From the NCBI RefSeq assembly GCF_002874535.1, contig NZ_CP025025.1, positions 3,839,353-3,903,352 of the forward strand: a stretch of 64,000 nt of DNA. Reading direction: 5' to 3'. This stretch comes from Mesobacillus jeotgali. GTDB taxonomy: Bacteria; Bacillota; Bacilli; Bacillales; Cytobacillaceae. Positions 1 to 7,943 of this stretch are shown here, piece by piece (within the stretch, counting starts at the first letter, position 1; each line of letters begins with the position of its first letter). Under the pieces are notes generated by a model that was given only the letters and a program-made list of their open reading frames with translations, searched no databases and had not been told where the DNA came from. Made by a program: the position numbers and the translations under genes.

Positions 1-2
1 CG

Positions 3-347
3 ATGGCTTCCCGCTACCATTGGGGCGTTGTCGGCACGCCTCTGAATTTCGCCCGCGGGGAATGGCAGATTTCAAGAGTGTATGCGATACTTGGGAGAAG
101 CGAGTCCGCCCTCCATCATGCGAGGAAATCGGAGGAACTCTGTCTGGAACATGATCTTGGCGAATTTGACCTTGGTTTTGCTTATGAGGCGATTGCACGT
201 GCATATGCCCTTTCAAGAGAAGCTGAAGACCAGGAACGATACATGAGTCTTGCTCTTGAAACTGCGGAAAAGGTTGAGATGGAAGCGAATAGAGACTGGC
301 TTTTGAAGAATATCCATTCAGTCAGCACAGGGTTCATACCAGTGTGA
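3..347 (+). CDS. C-terminal part of a helical, TPR-like hypothetical protein
   Basis: An open frame runs in from the left edge and stops at the TGA at 345-347. The ATG at position 3 has no visible ribosome binding site because only two bases precede it, so the gene is probably cut by the window edge. The 114 visible residues are rich in Ala, Glu and Arg and read as amphipathic helices (SRVYAILGRSESALHHARKS, then FAYEAIARAYALSREAEDQE), the helix-pair spacing typical of tetratricopeptide-like repeats. No catalytic motif is visible. I do not recognise the family; a protein-protein interaction scaffold is the most that can be inferred. Confidence 0.6.
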   Translation: MASRYHWGVVGTPLNFARGEWQISRVYAILGRSESALHHARKSEELCLEHDLGEFDLGFAYEAIARAYALSREAEDQERYMSLALETAEKVEMEANRDWLLKNIHSVSTGFIPV

Positions 348-389
348 AGCAACATTAAGAACTGTAAGTTTACATAAAGGAGAATTACA

Positions 390-1139
390 ATGAACTACGC
401 GATCGTAACCGGTGCATCAAAGGGACTTGGAGCATCAGCAGCACAACGATTTATCTCTGAAGGAATTCCTGTCATTACCGTATCCAGGAATGAAAACAGC
501 ACTTTGAAACAGGCTGCAGAGAGCGCTGGAATCAGCTATACACACTATAGCTGCGACCTTTCTTCTGCACAGCAGGTTCAAAGCGTCTTCGCACAAATCT
601 GCGAGGAGGTTTTTGTAGATGCTGAAAATGTATATGTAATCAATAATGCCGGAGTGATTGAACCGATTGATGTAGCCGGAGAACTGGATGCTGCTTTAGT
701 TCAGAGTAATATCCAGGTCAATCTGACGGCACCAATCCTGATCAGTAATTTATTTTTACAAATAGCAAAAAATACTGATACCAGTGTAGTCATCGCCAAT
801 GTAACCTCCGGGGCTGGCGAGCGGCCAATCCAGGGCTGGAGTATTTATTGCAGCACAAAGGCGGCTGTCAATATGTTCACGATGACTGCAGGCCTCGAAC
901 TCGAGAACAGCGGAAGCAGCAAGGTCATCGCCTTCAGCCCGGGTCTGATGGATACTGATATGCAGGTGACAATCCGTTCTTCATCGGAGGAGACATTCGC
1001 TGATGTGGATATTTTCAGGACCTACAAAGAAAGCGGCAGTCTCCGCAGTCCTGATACTGTTGCAGGGGCGCTTGTAAAACTAGTATTGGCTGAAAACCTG
1101 GAAAACGGGAAGATTTATAAGGTGAATGATCTGTTATGA
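390..1139 (+). CDS. yueD: Short-chain dehydrogenase, benzil reductase (YueD) type
   Basis: A 249-residue classical SDR. The Rossmann motif TGASKGLG is at residues 7-14, the NNAG motif near residue 88 and the catalytic Tyr-Lys in YCSTK near 153-157, with the catalytic Ser upstream in the NVTSGAG segment. Family knowledge: YueD-type enzymes in Bacillus reduce benzil to (S)-benzoin with NADPH; the natural substrate is unknown. AAAGGAG lies 8 bases before the ATG. The gene is monocistronic, closed by a hairpin terminator at 1145-1175. Assignment to SDR is firm; the benzil reductase label rests on overall resemblance, including the PGLMDTDMQ segment after the active site. Confidence 0.75.
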   Translation: MNYAIVTGASKGLGASAAQRFISEGIPVITVSRNENSTLKQAAESAGISYTHYSCDLSSAQQVQSVFAQICEEVFVDAENVYVINNAGVIEPIDVAGELDAALVQSNIQVNLTAPILISNLFLQIAKNTDTSVVIANVTSGAGERPIQGWSIYCSTKAAVNMFTMTAGLELENSGSSKVIAFSPGLMDTDMQVTIRSSSEETFADVDIFRTYKESGSLRSPDTVAGALVKLVLAENLENGKIYKVNDLL

Positions 1140-1144
1140 TCACT

Positions 1145-1175
1145 AAAAGCGAAGGAGCACTGCTTCTTCGCTTTT
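1145..1175 (+). terminator. Intrinsic terminator after the SDR gene
   Basis: An inverted repeat AAAAGCGAAG / CTTCTTCGCTTTT with a short loop lies just after the stop codon and ends in a T-rich run. Confidence 0.7.
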
Positions 1176-1239
1176 CTGCTCTGTTTCTGGATACTTTTTT
1201 AGTATGATGGTTCTAAGATTGATCATGGGAGTGGCATAA

Positions 1240-2589
1240 ATGGATCGGATCTCTTTTAAAATCGGGACTGTTTTTTTCGTAACAATACTGCTGGTCGAAG
1301 GTGTTCTATTTTACTACCTTCACTCTTCTATCATCCATTCAAGGATTGATGAGGAGCTGGCTTCCCTGCAAACACGCGGCAATAATCACCGTGATATTCT
1401 GGAAACTTCCTATTCTGAGGAAACCATCCACCATATCACGACAATGGAATCGAGGACGGACACCCATGTAATTATCACTGATCAAACAGGTGTAATCGTT
1501 TCTTCTTCCGTACCGACTGATGACTCGATGCAGGACATCATAACAGAAACTCCAGAAGGTGTTCCGAGGGTTGGATTGATTTTAGAAGATGACTGGCAGG
1601 ACAAGCAATATATAGCGTCAGTCAGCCCTTTGGAGAACAGCGGGGCCGTCTATATGTTCAAGAACACCGAACGGGTTCAGAGTTTGATAGCCAAACTGAA
1701 CAAACACTTCTTGCTTGCCGGAATTCTGCTGCTGACCTCAATGGCCGTAATCACCCTTTTCCTATCAAGATTCATTACTAAGCCAGTCATTAAGATGAAT
1801 GAAGCGACTTCAAAAATACGTCAGGGTGACTATTCTGTCACTTTGCCCCGAGGTGGCAACGATGAATTGGGCGAGCTTTCAGAGTCAATCCAGGTATTGG
1901 CTGATGACCTTAGCCACATGAAAAGGCAGCGCAATGAGTTCCTCGCGAGCATTTCCCATGAATTACGGACACCGCTCACCTATATAAAAGGATATGCAGA
2001 AATCGCTGGGAAAGCAGGAACAGCAACTGAGGACAGAAGTCACTATCTGCAAATTATCCATGAAGAGGCAACGAAGCTATCTGGTCTCGTTAAAGGGTTA
2101 TTTGACCTTGCAAAAATGGATGAGAACACTTTTACCATCCAAAAAGAACGTATAGAACTCTGTGCATTCATGCGGAGAATTCACTCGAGGATGGCACCAT
2201 CTTTTACCGAAAAAAATATGACGCTTAATTTCGCCTGTCACGGGGAAGTCTATATCGAGGCTGACCCGGTCCGCTTTGAACAAATTCTCATAAATTTGCT
2301 GGATAATGCCAGAAAGTATTCAGAAGAAGGAACTACGACCACAATGAAGGTTTTCAAAAAGAATGGAAATATCCATATCATCGTCATCGATGAAGGAAAA
2401 GGCATCCCTGCTGAAGACCAGGCGTGGGTTTTTGACCGCTTTTACAGGGTAGACAAATCCCGGTCAAAAGCTTTAGGTGGTTCAGGCCTCGGACTTGCGA
2501 TCGTAAAGGAGCTTGTGGAAGCCCATGGGGGAAAAATAACGCTCAGCAGCAATCTTGGCAAGGGCACAACTTTCGAAATTATTATTTGA
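1240..2589 (+). CDS. Membrane sensor histidine kinase (HAMP, HisKA, HATPase)
   Basis: 449 residues. A transmembrane helix at about 8-28, an extracytoplasmic sensing region to about 157, a second helix (LLAGILLLTSMAVITLF) at about 158-178, then a HAMP linker (FITKPVIKMNEATSKIRQGD). The phospho-acceptor is His240 in SHELRTP. The ATPase domain shows the N box NLLDNARKYSEEG, the G1 box DEGKGIP and the G2 region GGSGLGLAIVKELVEAHGG. GGGAGTGG precedes the ATG. No response regulator is next to it: upstream is an unrelated SDR behind a terminator and downstream a small protein. It is therefore an orphan kinase here, with a partner presumably elsewhere. Signal unknown. Confidence 0.9.
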   Translation: MDRISFKIGTVFFVTILLVEGVLFYYLHSSIIHSRIDEELASLQTRGNNHRDILETSYSEETIHHITTMESRTDTHVIITDQTGVIVSSSVPTDDSMQDIITETPEGVPRVGLILEDDWQDKQYIASVSPLENSGAVYMFKNTERVQSLIAKLNKHFLLAGILLLTSMAVITLFLSRFITKPVIKMNEATSKIRQGDYSVTLPRGGNDELGELSESIQVLADDLSHMKRQRNEFLASISHELRTPLTYIKGYAEIAGKAGTATEDRSHYLQIIHEEATKLSGLVKGLFDLAKMDENTFTIQKERIELCAFMRRIHSRMAPSFTEKNMTLNFACHGEVYIEADPVRFEQILINLLDNARKYSEEGTTTTMKVFKKNGNIHIIVIDEGKGIPAEDQAWVFDRFYRVDKSRSKALGGSGLGLAIVKELVEAHGGKITLSSNLGKGTTFEIII

Positions 2590-2640
2590 TTGGTTTTAAA
2601 ATCCCGAAACTTGGAATACATAACTAGAGGGGTGATGTCA

Positions 2641-2943
2641 TTGAAACGAGTTAATTCGTTGGTGGAATTTGTTGAAGCTGTAAAAAAAGAACGCAATGGC
2701 AATAAAGTCTTGCTCAATCAGCATGAAACCTCACGCTCCGCTGTCACTTTGGGTGACGAAGACACAGAATCCGGCACAAGGCTGCATGTGAAGGCCGTGC
2801 TGAATGATTCCCTTTATTACTCAGAGGTATTTACAGATGACACACTGTATGAGGAAGCGAACGGGCTGATCCAGGAGTTGAAAGGTCTCACCGAGGTTGA
2901 GTTAGTGAGCGAGGAAGAGATTGACCGATTAGTTGAAAAATAG
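2641..2943 (+). CDS. Conserved small protein of unknown function, TTG start
   Basis: A 100-residue acidic soluble protein starting KRVNSLVEFVEAVKKERNGN. I chose TTG at 2641 because GAGGGG at 2627-2632 sits 8 bases before it. The in-frame ATG at 2635 is only two bases from that site, and the longer frame from 2590 would begin immediately after the kinase stop. The gene lies 51 bases after the histidine kinase and may be co-transcribed with it. No motif was recognised. A terminator follows at 2950-2982. Confidence 0.65.
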   Translation: MKRVNSLVEFVEAVKKERNGNKVLLNQHETSRSAVTLGDEDTESGTRLHVKAVLNDSLYYSEVFTDDTLYEEANGLIQELKGLTEVELVSEEEIDRLVEK

Positions 2944-2949
2944 GTTTTA

Positions 2950-2982
2950 AAGGGCAGCTGTGAATGCAAGCTGTCCTTTTTT
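2950..2982 (+). terminator. Intrinsic terminator
   Basis: The stem AAGGGCAGCT / AGCTGTCCTTTTTT closes the kinase and small-protein pair. Confidence 0.7.
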
Positions 2983-3078
2983 ATTGAGTTAACTTAACCT
3001 CAGTTTAAAATGTTTTTACATATTGCCACCCTACTATCGGGAAAACTAGCTTAGTACTCACAATAAGGAGGGCTTACA

Positions 3079-3234
3079 ATGACAAAAAAGTTCAATAAAG
3101 GCAGCAAAAATCAAAACTCCCCAAAGCTCGGTAACCAGATGGCCGAGTTTTCCGGTGAATTGACGAGCGGTGACAACAGCAAGGGAAACAAACACAACAA
3201 AGACCAGAGCGATAAAACCGATCGTCACCACTAA
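3079..3234 (+). CDS. 51-residue hydrophilic protein
   Basis: AAGGAGG at 3064-3070 precedes ATG at 3079. The translation is 51 residues, very rich in Lys, Asn, Gly, Ser and Asp, ends in a DKTDRHH tail, and has no Cys and no membrane segment. A strong shared hairpin follows at once. The composition resembles the small, unstructured spore or stress proteins common in Bacillus (small acid-soluble type), but no specific family could be recognised, so the function is left open. The good binding site and terminator support a real gene despite its size. Confidence 0.6.
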   Translation: MTKKFNKGSKNQNSPKLGNQMAEFSGELTSGDNSKGNKHNKDQSDKTDRHH

Positions 3235-3256
3235 GCTTCTGGATTTGATAAAAGGA

Positions 3257-3283
3257 AAAGCCGGCAAACATTTGCCGGCTTTT
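3257..3283. terminator. Bidirectional terminator between two convergent small genes
   Basis: AAAAGCCGGCAAA / TTTGCCGGCTTTT with a 3-base loop. It is symmetric and serves the 51-residue gene on plus and the 63-residue gene on minus, overlapping the stop codon of the latter. Confidence 0.75.
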
Positions 3284-3473
3284 AGTCCATTTCAGTCAGG
3301 ATGGCTGTCTGGTTATTCAGATTTGCAGGGTCAATTCCGTTACTTTCGTTTTCATCATAAAACGCATTCTGGAGTTTCATGTTCGCTTCTGCTGTTTCCA
3401 GTTGTTCTTTTTCAGAGCCTGGATTGGCAGGCTTTGCGTTTGGATCAATGTTTACATACTTGTCCTTATCCAT
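3282..3473 (-). CDS. 63-residue acidic hydrophilic protein
   Basis: ATG at 3473 is preceded by CAGGAGG at ideal distance. The product is 63 residues, acidic and Asn-rich (DENESNGIDPANLNNQ), with no hydrophobic segment. I do not recognise a family. It is convergent with the 51-residue gene and shares its terminator. Small, highly polar proteins like this are frequent in spore formers, but a spore role is only a guess. Confidence 0.6.
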   Translation of the reverse strand: MDKDKYVNIDPNAKPANPGSEKEQLETAEANMKLQNAFYDENESNGIDPANLNNQTAILTEMD

Positions 3474-3557
3474 GTTGCATCCCTCCTGATGTTAGTATCA
3501 GCCTTGGACTTTACTTTTACCCGAATAATAGCTAAGGTGAACTTGAAAAATCAGGAA

Positions 3558-4475
3558 TTACCTGCGGACAGAGGCTGCCATCCGGACATAAGTATGCCGT
3601 TTGCCGCGTACGACGATCGAATAGGCCATGATGTTCTCTGGTAAAGCAATGCCCGCTGCCCCGGCGTCACCGATATGAAAGAGGTCGGCCCCAGCCATCT
3701 TGCTGTTAAGGGCGATTTGTTTGATGGTTTGTTCATCCGCTCCCTCCTGGCTTGTACCTGTCGTCAGGATTGCGAGAGCTCCTTTTTGGTGGACGAGGTC
3801 AACCAGCTTTGCTGTCTTTTCGACCGTAAAACCTGGTACTGTACCTGGGGACGGAATCAGGATAATGTCAGCACTTGCATCGACAAAACTATGCAAGGTT
3901 TCCTCCGTCATCATCGAGCTTCCCGTCTCACCTGCCACCCCTGCGCCATGCATTTTGCCAGCAATGATCAATCCGTCTGGACCGAATGCTGTTCGGGCTT
4001 TTTTAATTGCTTTCGTGATCTCAGCATTCGTCACGCCTGTTTTAGGATTGCCCGTCAAGCAGACGAAATCGAAGCCAAGCTCCTTCGCTCTTCTTAGCGA
4101 AGCAGCCGTAGCAATCCTTCCTTCAGGCAGCTGTTGCAGCGCTTCAAGCTTGTCCGCCTCGAGGTCAACTGGCTCAAGGTTCAAGCCAACTGGACGGCCG
4201 ACCAGCTTTTTTAATTGAATGATCACTTCAGACGGTTCTGTTTCTGGCAGACTTTCAATCGCAGGGTTCATCACGTCGAAAAAGTTAAGCAGAATCAGGT
4301 CCGCTCCGAATGCCGCAGCCAGTTCCGCATTAGTCACCGCAGGGTAATGCGGTGAAAATGCTCCAATCACCTCGGATAAAATCGTCCTTCCCTCCGAAGC
4401 AATAATCGTCTTTTTCAAATCCTGCCCCGTCATTTGTTCAAAATCAGATGCTGTGCAGTCCAGCAAACGCTTCAT
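3558..4475 (-). CDS. Conserved barrel-type protein paired with the GlcNAc PTS permease
   Basis: 305 residues, cytosolic, no signal peptide. Short Gly/Pro-rich motifs recur at intervals expected of strand-end loops in a beta/alpha barrel: LLNFFDV, PVGLNLEP, CLTGNPKTGVTN, AGKMHGAG, LIPSPGTVPGF, LTTGTSQEGAD and HIGDAGAAGIA. The terminal set resembles phosphate-binding loops of sugar-phosphate or PEP-utilising barrels. GGAGGG precedes the ATG. It lies 104 bases downstream of the N-acetylglucosamine PTS gene on the same strand, but a terminator lies between, so it may be partly uncoupled. The pairing suggests an enzyme acting on a PTS-imported sugar phosphate; the reaction is not known to me. Confidence 0.7.
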   Translation of the reverse strand: MKRLLDCTASDFEQMTGQDLKKTIIASEGRTILSEVIGAFSPHYPAVTNAELAAAFGADLILLNFFDVMNPAIESLPETEPSEVIIQLKKLVGRPVGLNLEPVDLEADKLEALQQLPEGRIATAASLRRAKELGFDFVCLTGNPKTGVTNAEITKAIKKARTAFGPDGLIIAGKMHGAGVAGETGSSMMTEETLHSFVDASADIILIPSPGTVPGFTVEKTAKLVDLVHQKGALAILTTGTSQEGADEQTIKQIALNSKMAGADLFHIGDAGAAGIALPENIMAYSIVVRGKRHTYVRMAASVRR

Positions 4476-4536
4476 AAATAACCCTCCATTTATGTATAGG
4501 TTCTAGTTCACCAATTTCTCCATTTAGATAGCCTGT

Positions 4537-4571
4537 GAAAAAAGACCTGGCGGTGCATTGCCCGCCAAGTC
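4537..4571 (-). terminator. Terminator after the PTS permease gene
   Basis: Read on minus, the stem CTTGGCGGG / CCGCCAGG is followed by TCTTTTTTC. It separates nagP from the downstream barrel-protein gene and may act as a partial terminator. Confidence 0.65.
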
Positions 4572-4579
4572 TGTCTTTG

Positions 4580-5956
4580 CTATTTCCTCTTCATCTCATT
4601 GGACAAAAACTCTACATCCGTACCAACAATGACTTGAAGGTCTGTCTTATTAAGCTTCAACACGCCTTTTGCGCCGAGGCGTTTCAGTTCTGCTTCATTT
4701 ACTTTTGCCATATCCTCTACTTTTAAACGAAGGCGGGTTACGCAGTTGTCCAGTTCCTTAAGATTGCCTTTGCCGCCTAATGCTGCAAGATAATGGTCTG
4801 CAAGTTCCGCGTAATTGCCTTTTGACGCTCCGCTTTCCGTGAACTCACCCTCAACTTCGTCTTCACGTCCTGGCGTCTTGAGGTCAAGCTTGATGATCAG
4901 GAAGTAGAAAATGACGAAATACAGCACTGCATAAACGAGGCCGACACCGAGCAGCAGCAATGGCTTTTGGGCAATCCCGTAGTTCAGCACATAGTCGATT
5001 GCACCTGCTGAGAATCCAAATCCATGGTGGATATCGAGCATGTAGGTAATCGACATTGCGAGACCAGTCAATACGGCATGAATCCCGTAAAGGACTGGAG
5101 ACAAGAACATGAACAAGAATTCGATTGGTTCCGTAATCCCTGTCAGGAAGGATGTGAACGCTAAACCGATAAGCGCTCCCGCAGTAGCCTTCTTGCGTTC
5201 TTTTTTCGCCGCGGCAATCATCGCGAATGCTGCAGCTGGAAGGCCGAACATCATGACTGGGAAGAAACCGTTCATGAAAATACCGGCATCAGGGTCACCA
5301 GCGAAGAAGCGGTTCAGGTCACCTTTTACAATTTCCCCGGCTGCATTCGTGAATTCACCAAACTCAAACCAGACAAGTGTGTTCAGAACATGGTGAAGGC
5401 CCATTGGAATCAATAAACGGTTCAGGAAACCGAATACGCCAACTCCAACTGCACCTGCACCGACAATCCATTCACCGACATTGTTAATGCCTGTTTGGAT
5501 TGGCGGCCAAACATAACCGAAAATACCGGCTAAAACGATCATCACTAGTGATGTAATAATCGGAACGAACCGTTTCCCGCCGAAGAAACCGAGCCAGTCC
5601 GGCAGCTTAATATCGTGAAAACGGTTGTAAAGCAGACCGGCGATTACCCCGGATAAAATCCCGCCAAGCACGGCCATATTGATGCTTTCATTGACAGCAC
5701 CTGCACCCTTTGTCAAAACAAAATAGCCAATCGCACCAGCGAGACCAGCCGCTCCGTGCCCATCCTTAGAAATACCGACTGCTACACCGATCGCGAATAA
5801 TAGTGCAAGATTGGCAAAAATCGCGTCACCTGCCGCAGAAATAAAAGCAATATCCAATAAGTCCGGCTGCCCAAGACGCAGCAATAACGCAGCTGCAGGT
5901 AAAACAGCGATTGGAAGCATCAAAGCCTTCCCGATTCTTTGTAGAAATCCTAGCAC
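4580..5956 (-). CDS. nagP: PTS EIICB permease, N-acetylglucosamine type
   Basis: 458 residues in EIIC-EIIB order. The membrane EIIC part has about ten helices and motifs such as LMLPIAVLPAAALLLRLG at the start, GLHHVLNTLVWFEFGEF and GITEPIEFLFMF. The EIIB domain at the C terminus carries the phosphorylated Cys in DNCVTRLRLKVED. There is no EIIA, so phosphate must come from an EIIA elsewhere. I chose GTG at 5956 because AAGAGGTG lies 6 bases upstream and the product then begins LGFLQRIGK like known NagP; an upstream GTG at 5965 sits inside the binding site. It imports and phosphorylates GlcNAc. A cre site at 5981-5994 indicates CcpA control. Confidence 0.85.
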   Translation of the reverse strand: MLGFLQRIGKALMLPIAVLPAAALLLRLGQPDLLDIAFISAAGDAIFANLALLFAIGVAVGISKDGHGAAGLAGAIGYFVLTKGAGAVNESINMAVLGGILSGVIAGLLYNRFHDIKLPDWLGFFGGKRFVPIITSLVMIVLAGIFGYVWPPIQTGINNVGEWIVGAGAVGVGVFGFLNRLLIPMGLHHVLNTLVWFEFGEFTNAAGEIVKGDLNRFFAGDPDAGIFMNGFFPVMMFGLPAAAFAMIAAAKKERKKATAGALIGLAFTSFLTGITEPIEFLFMFLSPVLYGIHAVLTGLAMSITYMLDIHHGFGFSAGAIDYVLNYGIAQKPLLLLGVGLVYAVLYFVIFYFLIIKLDLKTPGREDEVEGEFTESGASKGNYAELADHYLAALGGKGNLKELDNCVTRLRLKVEDMAKVNEAELKRLGAKGVLKLNKTDLQVIVGTDVEFLSNEMKRK

Positions 5957-5980
5957 CTTCAACACCTCTTCCGTTTTAAT

Positions 5981-5994
5981 TGTAAATGCTTACA
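5981..5994 (-). promoter_or_regulatory. cre site (CcpA operator) upstream of nagP
   Basis: TGTAAATGCTTACA is a near-perfect palindrome matching the cre consensus at all but about one position. It lies 24 bases before the nagP start, as expected for catabolite repression of a PTS gene. Confidence 0.7.
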
Positions 5995-6216
5995 TTTCTC
6001 AGGGAACCTTGTAGAAATTTGTAAACACACACCCAGTTTAACACTTCGTTTCCCTAAAGAACATCCTAAAAAAATACTATTTTAAATATTTTGACTTCAG
6101 AAGATTCAGCGCTCCCTTCTTAAGTACGTCACCCTAAAATCGGACAGGGCTGATACATATAGCTTATTCGCTGGTTTTTATAAAATTCCATTATGGCTGG
6201 CTAGCAATTGAAGAAA

Positions 6217-6456
6217 GAACAAAAAGCGCAAGCGCCTCGTTCAGCCCCGACAAGCGCTGGAGGGCCGACCAGTGAAGTCGTTCTTTGATTTCATTGGGCG
6301 GACCGAAATCGAAAGGTATAGCCGACTGCTCAGAAACGCAGAAACTGGAGACTCCGACAAAGAAGCGCTTTTTGCTTCTGCCGGCGGAGTTGAAGTTTCG
6401 GAGTTTCTAGGAGGCGACACTAGACAAGCGACTCGAGGGGCTAGGCGCTGGAGCTG
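6217..6456. repeat. Structured intergenic element with imperfect terminal inverted repeats
   Basis: In the 540-base gap between nagP and the MASE3 gene, AGCGCAAGCGCCTCG at 6225-6239 faces CGAGGGGCTAGGCGCTGGAG at 6434-6453 as imperfect inverted ends. Inside are nested pairings: AGAAACT (6340-6346) with AGTTTCT (6402-6408), and ACTCCG..AAGAAGC (6350-6366) with GCTTCT..CGGAGT (6374-6390) around a T-rich loop. The frame across it is not a credible gene: it has no binding site and low-complexity content. From memory, similar sequence recurs between genes in several Bacillus-group genomes, so I class it as an interspersed repeat or structured RNA element. Nothing else was recognised in the gap. Confidence 0.6.
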
Positions 6457-6515
6457 GATTAAGAAAACTACATTGAGTTATCCACAACTCAATACCTTTA
6501 TAAATTCCTTAACCA

Positions 6516-6540
6516 CAAAAAAAACCTGCATTCCTGCAGG
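6516..6540 (-). terminator. Terminator of the MASE3-PAS gene
   Basis: Read on minus, CCTGCAGGAATGCAGG folds as a 6-bp stem and is followed by TTTTTTTTG. Confidence 0.7.
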
Positions 6541-6552
6541 CTCAATACTATC

Positions 6553-7758
6553 TTACAAAGCATTGACCTTTGAATTTCTTGAGCAGCGGTCCAACCGTGA
6601 ATACTTGACGATCCCCATGACGGCTCCGGCTATCTCCACTACTTCGCCGTCGTTCATAACAGGCATGAGCGATATCGCATACGTATTTCCACCGATTTCG
6701 ATTTCAAAAACAATCTTCTCATTATTTTTCCAGACACAATCATAATATCTTTCAATTCTCCCCGCCTTTTCCGGCAGGAATTCACCCAGGGTCCTGCCAT
6801 TAATTTCGTTAGGAGTGAAGCCAAGATCATCGAGAAGCCCACCTCCGACAATGTGGTGGATGAAATCATTGCCCTGTTTTGACAGCTTGAAAATGATTCC
6901 ATAATGGCTCTGGATCATCTCCTCCGTCTGCCGCCACATTTTTTCATGAGGATCTTTCAGAAAGCTATCGTCCGCAATCGTCGAGAAGTAAAACCCCCTC
7001 ATGATAAAAAAGTAGCCAAGCGCCTTGTACAGATGACCGGTGAAATTGTCGATATCATAAACGCTCTGGTAAATAGTGAAAACGAGTTCAGACAAAAACA
7101 GAAACGTGAATGCCAGCGCTACATATAGATGCTGGCCCTTCTTGCCTTCATTGTAAAAGTAAAGTGAAATGACAATTGAGATGAAGTGCAGGAAACTGAC
7201 ACCGTATTCTATGAGATTTTTCAAGATGGTTGTCCCTTCACCTTCAATGACGAGCAGCGGAAGGCTCTGTTCATACCTGAAAATCACGAACATAATGACT
7301 CCGATGACTGCAGTGCAAACTGCCAGACAGATGCGCCTTGGATCCCGCTGCAGCTTCTGTTCGGGCAGGACGAGGACCAGCACGATCAATAATGACTCAA
7401 TGCTCCGGGCCGAAACCCAGAACCATGTTGCCTTCGCGATGGAACTTTCAGTTATAAAAAAGGGCATTCCCTGGAATGTGAGTGTATGCAATAAATCGAG
7501 CATTCCGACAATGAAAAACAAAAGGCTCAGCATCAGGATTTTTCTGGACTGCGAGAAGCCGAACGCTTTCCAGCCATATGAGAAAATCGAAAAGGAAACG
7601 GCAATACTGAAAAATTCCAAAATCGTATGAATGGCAATATAATTTTCAGGGTTCAAATAGGACGAAAGGTCGGCATGATAGAGATGGATCACCATCAAAA
7701 GCATGACCGCAGCTACAATAAATACAAGAAACCTTCCCTCCGACATGCTCTTCTCCAT
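6553..7758 (-). CDS. MASE3-domain membrane protein with one PAS domain and no output domain
   Basis: 401 residues. An N-terminal bundle of about eight hydrophobic helices (residues 5-260) carries conserved patches resembling the MASE3 sensory domain (LDLLHTLTFQGMP, FWVSARSIESLL). Then comes a linker (DPHEKMWRQTEEMIQSHYG) and one PAS domain (about 290-385: GGGLLDDLGFTPNEINGRTL). The protein ends right after PAS in a basic tail, with no kinase, GGDEF, EAL or HTH region, and the terminator follows at once, so it is not interrupted by the window. ATG at 7758 is chosen because AGGTGAG precedes it; the upstream GTG lies inside that site. MASE3 usually senses a membrane signal for a fused output, so a stand-alone form must signal through a partner. 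Ligand unknown. Confidence 0.75.
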   Translation of the reverse strand: MEKSMSEGRFLVFIVAAVMLLMVIHLYHADLSSYLNPENYIAIHTILEFFSIAVSFSIFSYGWKAFGFSQSRKILMLSLLFFIVGMLDLLHTLTFQGMPFFITESSIAKATWFWVSARSIESLLIVLVLVLPEQKLQRDPRRICLAVCTAVIGVIMFVIFRYEQSLPLLVIEGEGTTILKNLIEYGVSFLHFISIVISLYFYNEGKKGQHLYVALAFTFLFLSELVFTIYQSVYDIDNFTGHLYKALGYFFIMRGFYFSTIADDSFLKDPHEKMWRQTEEMIQSHYGIIFKLSKQGNDFIHHIVGGGLLDDLGFTPNEINGRTLGEFLPEKAGRIERYYDCVWKNNEKIVFEIEIGGNTYAISLMPVMNDGEVVEIAGAVMGIVKYSRLDRCSRNSKVNAL

Positions 7759-7943
7759 TTTGCTCACCTGCTTAGGGAGTATATAGTTACCTATATTATA
7801 AGCACCATGCAGTACCCCTGCTCAGCTTACATTTATCCGTTTTGTGAATATTGACAATTCAGGAAAGATACACATATGGGTTTTGCTATTTTTCTTTTAT
7901 TAGGTAAAGTGGTAGTTAGAAAGTTTATAAGGACGTGTAATAA

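Noticed and set aside
3675-4218. Plus-strand frames of 140 and 172 codons
   Set aside because: Shadows of the barrel-type gene on minus; no binding sites, and composition reflects antisense of conserved codons.
6272-6745. 157-codon plus-strand frame over the intergenic repeat and the end of the MASE3 gene
   Set aside because: It crosses a structured repeat and the antisense of a real gene, with no ribosome binding site.
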